Positions 61,519-64,000 of a stretch of 64,000 bases of DNA are shown here, one piece after another. Origin of the DNA: Kibdelosporangium sp. MJ126-NF4 (GTDB taxonomy: Bacteria; Actinomycetota; Actinomycetes; Mycobacteriales; Pseudonocardiaceae); the NCBI RefSeq assembly GCF_000826545.1, contig NZ_CDME01000011.1, positions 770,001 through 834,000 on the forward strand, given 5' to 3'. The position numbers and the translations under genes were made by a program. Below the pieces are notes generated by a model. It was given only the letters and a program-made list of their open reading frames with translations, made no database searches and had not been told where the DNA came from. Each line of letters starts with the position of its first letter. Position 1 is the first letter of the stretch.

Positions 61519-61756
61519 GTAGACGCATGACTGCGAGTAAAGGAATCGGACCACGCGCGCGCCCGAACCCACGCTGAGCCCTACGACTCTCGCGGGTAGT
61601 GTCGACGACGCTGACCAACATCAACTGGCACAGTCGTGACGTGGTGTCGGTGATGACCTTCGAACGGTGTCGGCCGAGACCGCCACAGTCATCGGGGTGT
61701 TGATGGCTTGCGCGCCAGCGCAGAGCAGCCCGCGCGCAAAGCGTGGAGGTGGCCTT
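61519..61756. other. Gap with short tandem-repeat remnant before palindromic element B
   Basis: No gene is seen. From 61699 the sequence has one or two copies of the ~34-base unit known from 21770-22065 (GATGGCTTGCGCGCCAGCGC). The promoter of the hydrolase operon must lie at the left. Short open readings that run through this gap are not credible genes. Confidence 0.5.
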
Positions 61757-61906
61757 CGGGTGTGTTCCCTTCCGTATGGCCTGGGCGCAGCCAAACCACG
61801 ACGGGTCAGGAGGTCGGCCCACCCAACCCAACCCACAGCGCAGGCCCTACCGACCTCTTGACCCGTTGTGGTTTCCTCCGCCGACATACGGAAGGGAACA
61901 CACCCG
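61757..61906 (+). repeat. Palindromic repeat element, copy B (intact), folds into a ~150-nt hairpin
   Basis: Left arm 61757-61817 and right arm 61850-61906 enclose a 32-base loop. The outer stem is 22 perfect pairs (CGGGTGTGTTCCCTTCCGTA...), then comes an internal loop of 14 against 10 bases. The inner stem is 25 pairs with two mismatches that become G.U pairs in plus-strand RNA. Sequence shared with copy A goes on to about 61990 (GATCCTGTGTTCCCCTTTTG, GGCGGCCTGCCTCCCGGC) and weakly to about 62035. Both copies have the same orientation. No open reading frame here is convincing. Confidence 0.85.
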
Positions 61907-62095
61907 CCTCCACCCGACCCACAAAAACACTAGAACGACTATGGCTCCAGATCCTGTGTTCCCCTTTTGGCGGCCTGCCTCCCGGCAAGGGGAATCTTGA
62001 AAGCCACAAGACAAGAGAGTGTTGGAAAGTGCTGGGCTGGAGAGTGTCGGCTCCGACTACAGCCTCGTCGGAGTCCAGTGCAGCTGAGACTGCGG

Positions 62096-62404
62096 TCAGC
62101 CCTCGCGGCGCTCTTCAGGCAGCCGTTCGAGTACCTGGCCGACCAACTGGGTCAGCGACCTCAGTTGACTGTCGACCGAGTCGAACCGCGCTGTGTGTTC
62201 CTGCAGCAGTCCCGTGTGTTCCTGCAACACGGTCGAGTGTTCCCTCAAGAGCTCGGTGTGCTCCTTCTGGGTAGCACGCACTGCCCGGAGGTCTTCGCGA
62301 AGCTCCTTGACGTCGTCGTCAACCCGAAGCGCCAGCCAACGCGTCTCCGCGTGCTCGATAGCAAGCTTCCTCATCTTGCGCTCAAGGTTGTCGTCATCGG
62401 GCAT
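62096..62404 (-). CDS. Small coiled-coil protein with heptad repeats
   Basis: This 102-residue acidic protein is probably one long helix. The middle has exact seven-residue repeats, EHTELLR-EHSTVLQ-EHTGLLQ-EHTARFD, encoded by 21-base tandem repeats at about 62178-62262. Flanking helices are NLERKMRKLAIEHAETRWLALRVDDDVKELREDLRAVRATQ and SQLRSLTQLVGQVLERLPEE. Similar small proteins occur in actinomycetes without known function; protein-protein scaffolding is plausible. There is no signal peptide or span. It lies between palindromic element B and the toxin-antitoxin-like pair. Confidence 0.75.
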   Translation of the reverse strand: MPDDDNLERKMRKLAIEHAETRWLALRVDDDVKELREDLRAVRATQKEHTELLREHSTVLQEHTGLLQEHTARFDSVDSQLRSLTQLVGQVLERLPEERREG

Positions 62405-62604
62405 ACCTTCATCCTCTCATGCGAGAGCCCAGAACGACTCCATCAAGCCGCCCGCAGCACCCACAGCGGTTCGATTGGTTTTCTGTTTGTTGTTCCTGGC
62501 GACACACCCAGGTTGGACCTGGCGACCGCCCCACTGGGTCGTGTCGGACTGACTGAGCGGAGCATGCCCGGCTTCGCTCGGACTGGATGCCTACTCGGCT
62601 GCGG

Positions 62605-63012
62605 TCACGATGCGCCGTCGGCTTGTTCCCAGTACGCGTCGATCCGGGCGATGGCGTCCTTCCTTGTCATGGCGGCAACTGCCCGTTCGGTCAGACCGAG
62701 GCGGGTGAGGAGGAGATGGACGAGGTCCACCGGGAGCGCGTCGGGCCTGGGCTTCGCTATGCCCCGATCCGGCTTCTCCTCCTCGTTGACGCAGGCCCAG
62801 AAGGCTGACTCGTCGACTTCGAGTTGGTCACGCAGGATGTGGCGCCACAGGTCCGGCCCGTAGCTGTCGCGTTCCGACAGGCGGGTACGCAGGACTCGAC
62901 CGTCCGGCAGGCCGAGTTCGTAAGTGATGTGGGTGCCTGAACGGACGCCTATCCATCCTTCGATCTGACAGAAGCGGTCATGGGCCACCGGGGTCGGCGA
63001 GTGCCCGGTCAC
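62605..63012 (-). CDS. Toxin-like partner of a HicB/Phd-like antitoxin (annotated family: cytotoxic translational repressor)
   Basis: This 135-residue protein has CQIEGWIGVRSGTHITYELGLPDGRVLRTRLSERDSYGPDLWRHILRDQLEVDESAFWACVNEEEKPDRG and ALPVDLVHLLLTRLGLTERAVAAMTRKDAIARIDAYW. Similar actinomycete proteins are usually named cytotoxic translational repressor of a toxin-antitoxin system. The N-terminal half could be a short HicA/RelE-like fold, but no catalytic residues are certain. GTG 63012 overlaps the antitoxin stop (GTGA), so translation is coupled. A longer start at 63033 would overlap more. The toxic role is inferred. Confidence 0.7.
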   Translation of the reverse strand: MTGHSPTPVAHDRFCQIEGWIGVRSGTHITYELGLPDGRVLRTRLSERDSYGPDLWRHILRDQLEVDESAFWACVNEEEKPDRGIAKPRPDALPVDLVHLLLTRLGLTERAVAAMTRKDAIARIDAYWEQADGAS

Positions 63013-63416
63013 TCGGCGACCCCAACCAGCCATTCACGGAGCTGAGCATCGTCACTCAGACCGATCAACTGGACGAGACCCCAGTTGTCGCGGTGGTTCG
63101 GGGTTTCCAACAGCCGCTCCTGCCAGTCTTCGGCGTACTCGCGCAACGACGTGATCATCTCGGCGATGGCCTCGTCGAACGTCGCCCCGTCAGCCGAGAT
63201 GGGTAAGCCGGGGATGAAGACCGACCAGCCGTCGGACTCGGCGACCACGTGTGCCCTCGGCTGGTTCATGGACACCAGGACATGTTGCAGCCGAACGACA
63301 TCGACCACCGCGGTGCGCGCGTGATCGCGGCGGATGGTCGCCACCCGGCCTTTCTCCGCCGCGTCCAGCAAGTCCTTGAGGTGGGTGCGGGCGTCGGTGT
63401 AACTGTCGAAGTGCAT
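63009..63416 (-). CDS. Antitoxin-like protein, Phd/YefM-type N-terminus with HicB-like C-terminus
   Basis: This 135-residue protein begins with a Phd/YefM-like segment (MHFDSYTDARTHLKDLLDAAEKGRVATIRRDHARTAVVDVVRLQHVL). A HicB-like segment follows (WSVFIPGLPISADGATFDEAIAEMITSLREYAEDW), so both DNA binding and toxin neutralising parts are visible. It starts at ATG 63416 behind GAGGGAACGTC and overlaps the following toxin-like gene by four bases. An inverted repeat covers its ribosome-binding site and GTAC repeats lie upstream, both suited to self-control. Confidence 0.78.
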   Translation of the reverse strand: MHFDSYTDARTHLKDLLDAAEKGRVATIRRDHARTAVVDVVRLQHVLVSMNQPRAHVVAESDGWSVFIPGLPISADGATFDEAIAEMITSLREYAEDWQERLLETPNHRDNWGLVQLIGLSDDAQLREWLVGVAE

Positions 63417-63422
63417 GACGTT

Positions 63423-63457
63423 CCCTCTCGGTCGGTTTCCATTTTCTCCCGAGAGGG
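63423..63457 (-). promoter_or_regulatory. Inverted repeat CCCTCTCGG-17-CCGAGAGGG covering the antitoxin ribosome-binding site
   Basis: On the minus strand the nine-base arms can pair in RNA. The downstream arm holds the GAGAGGG ribosome-binding site, six bases before the ATG (63416). Folding would hide the site. It may also be a DNA operator or the terminator of the epimerase transcript. Confidence 0.6.
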
Positions 63458-63461
63458 TCAG

Positions 63462-63483
63462 GTACGTCAAGTACTTCAGGTAC
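63462..63483. promoter_or_regulatory. Three GTAC-centred iterons at 9-base spacing
   Basis: GTAC occurs at 63462, 63471 and 63480, each one nine bases apart, with AAGTACTT in the middle. The block lies 46 bases upstream of the antitoxin ATG and overlaps the end of the epimerase gene. It may be a binding site for the antitoxin. Confidence 0.5.
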
Positions 63484-64000
63484 TTATCGGGGTGATTCCC
63501 CAGCGTCCCGCCCATGAGGCACCGGGGGCGAGCGTGATCAGGTCGGTGCCCGAGTTCAGCGCGTCCGGCGGGCACGTCATCGGCTCGATGGCGATCGCCC
63601 TGCCCCTGCCGGGGAACTCACCGGGGGTGAACACCTGGACCCACTTGAAGTCCGGGTCGGCCCACAGTTCGACCCCGCCGGACGGACCGGAGAGGACGTG
63701 CCGGACGAGCCCATCTTGCCCAGGCAGGCATCCGCCGAAAGGAGTGTCCAGGTGAACCTCCCGCAACGGCCGTGCGGTAAGGAAGTCGTACTCGGTGCCC
63801 GCGACGGGAACAGCGGGCCCGCTCGGCACCATCCGCGACGGGTCCAGCGGCAGGACAGTGGTCGCGGCCAGCTGCAACGTGCACGAGTCCGTCGAGTTGC
63901 CGCCCGCGCGGGGATACGGGTGCGTGCCGACGCCGAACGGCGTCTCGCGGTCACCGACGTTATGTACTCCGTGCGTGACGGTGAGCCCGGTGTCGTCCAG
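63476..64000 (-). CDS. Aldose 1-epimerase family protein (5' end outside window)
   Basis: This mutarotase interconverts alpha and beta sugar anomers. The last 174 residues are seen: GLTVTHGVHNVGDRETPFGVGTHPYP has the catalytic His in GTHPY, and DSCTLQLAATTVLPLDPSRMVPSG and VELWADPDFKWVQVFTPGEFPGRGRAIAIEPMTCPPDALNSG carry the catalytic Glu in IEPMTCPPDA. The GPSGGVELW segment is family-typical. The stop TGA at 63476 lies inside a row of GTAC repeats that precede the antitoxin-like gene. The start is off the right edge. Confidence 0.9.
   Translation of the reverse strand: MDDTGLTVTHGVHNVGDRETPFGVGTHPYPRAGGNSTDSCTLQLAATTVLPLDPSRMVPSGPAVPVAGTEYDFLTARPLREVHLDTPFGGCLPGQDGLVRHVLSGPSGGVELWADPDFKWVQVFTPGEFPGRGRAIAIEPMTCPPDALNSGTDLITLAPGASWAGRWGITPIST

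Overview
The window is GC-rich DNA with dense, mostly overlapping genes, GTG/TTG starts, and actinobacterial families (mIHF, DUF3558, DUF4232, DUF998, ECF41 sigma factor, TIGR03767 phosphoesterase, MocR and PadR regulators). It looks like a chromosomal segment of a filamentous actinomycete, most likely of the order Pseudonocardiales. The order is inferred from style and families, not from a marker gene. No rRNA, tRNA, CRISPR array, phage module or complete biosynthetic cluster was seen.

Layout. 1-2.4 kb: a DesK/NarL-type two-component pair and a DUF998 membrane protein. 2.3-10.8 kb: an eight-gene, translationally coupled catabolic operon (peptide-type ABC importer, aldehyde dehydrogenase, SDR, amidase). 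It is divergent from a FadR-like GntR regulator, with a perfect CTGGTCTGACCAG palindrome between them. 11.6-14.7 kb: a second two-component pair coupled to an ABC-2 exporter. 14.7-21.7 kb: SDR, secreted SGNH hydrolase, asparaginase, long acyl-CoA synthetase and a substrate-binding/VWA membrane protein. 21.7-24.2 kb: gene-free repeat DNA, namely degenerate ~34-bp tandem repeats and a long imperfect palindrome split by an IS4-family element with 18-bp inverted repeats and an 8-bp target duplication. 24.2-32 kb: small membrane protein, DinB-like protein, MocR regulator, lipoprotein, PhzF and isochorismate synthase, an orphan mIHF and a second acyl-CoA synthetase. 32-41 kb: secreted protein, C39-like peptidase, PadR regulator, Tat phosphoesterase, QorB/QorR-like redox pair, tandem GGCT-like protein and three cell-envelope proteins. 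41-46.7 kb: AGPS-like FAD oxidase, TetR and GlpD around a shared operator, then a NatAB-type exporter. 46.7-55.4 kb: photolyase, citrate synthase, PfkB kinase, acyl-CoA dehydrogenase, amidohydrolase and a GH95-like hydrolase. 55.6-61.5 kb: an ECF41 sigma factor with a carboxymuconolactone decarboxylase-family protein under two matching promoter motifs, a MarR/esterase pair, an IS21 remnant, and a hydrolase/sigma/DHFR-like operon. 61.7-64 kb: the intact second copy of the palindromic repeat, a heptad-repeat protein, a toxin-antitoxin-like pair and a truncated aldose 1-epimerase.

Most interesting signals. The two-copy palindromic element folds into a ~150-nt hairpin, and its two inner-stem mismatches in the intact copy become G.U pairs only in plus-strand RNA. 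The antitoxin-like gene has an inverted repeat that can sequester its Shine-Dalgarno sequence, with GTAC iterons upstream. The ECF41 locus carries twin GTTACC-16-CGTC motifs. Several regulator genes have visible operators. All functions are inferred from sequence features read by eye; no database search was run.
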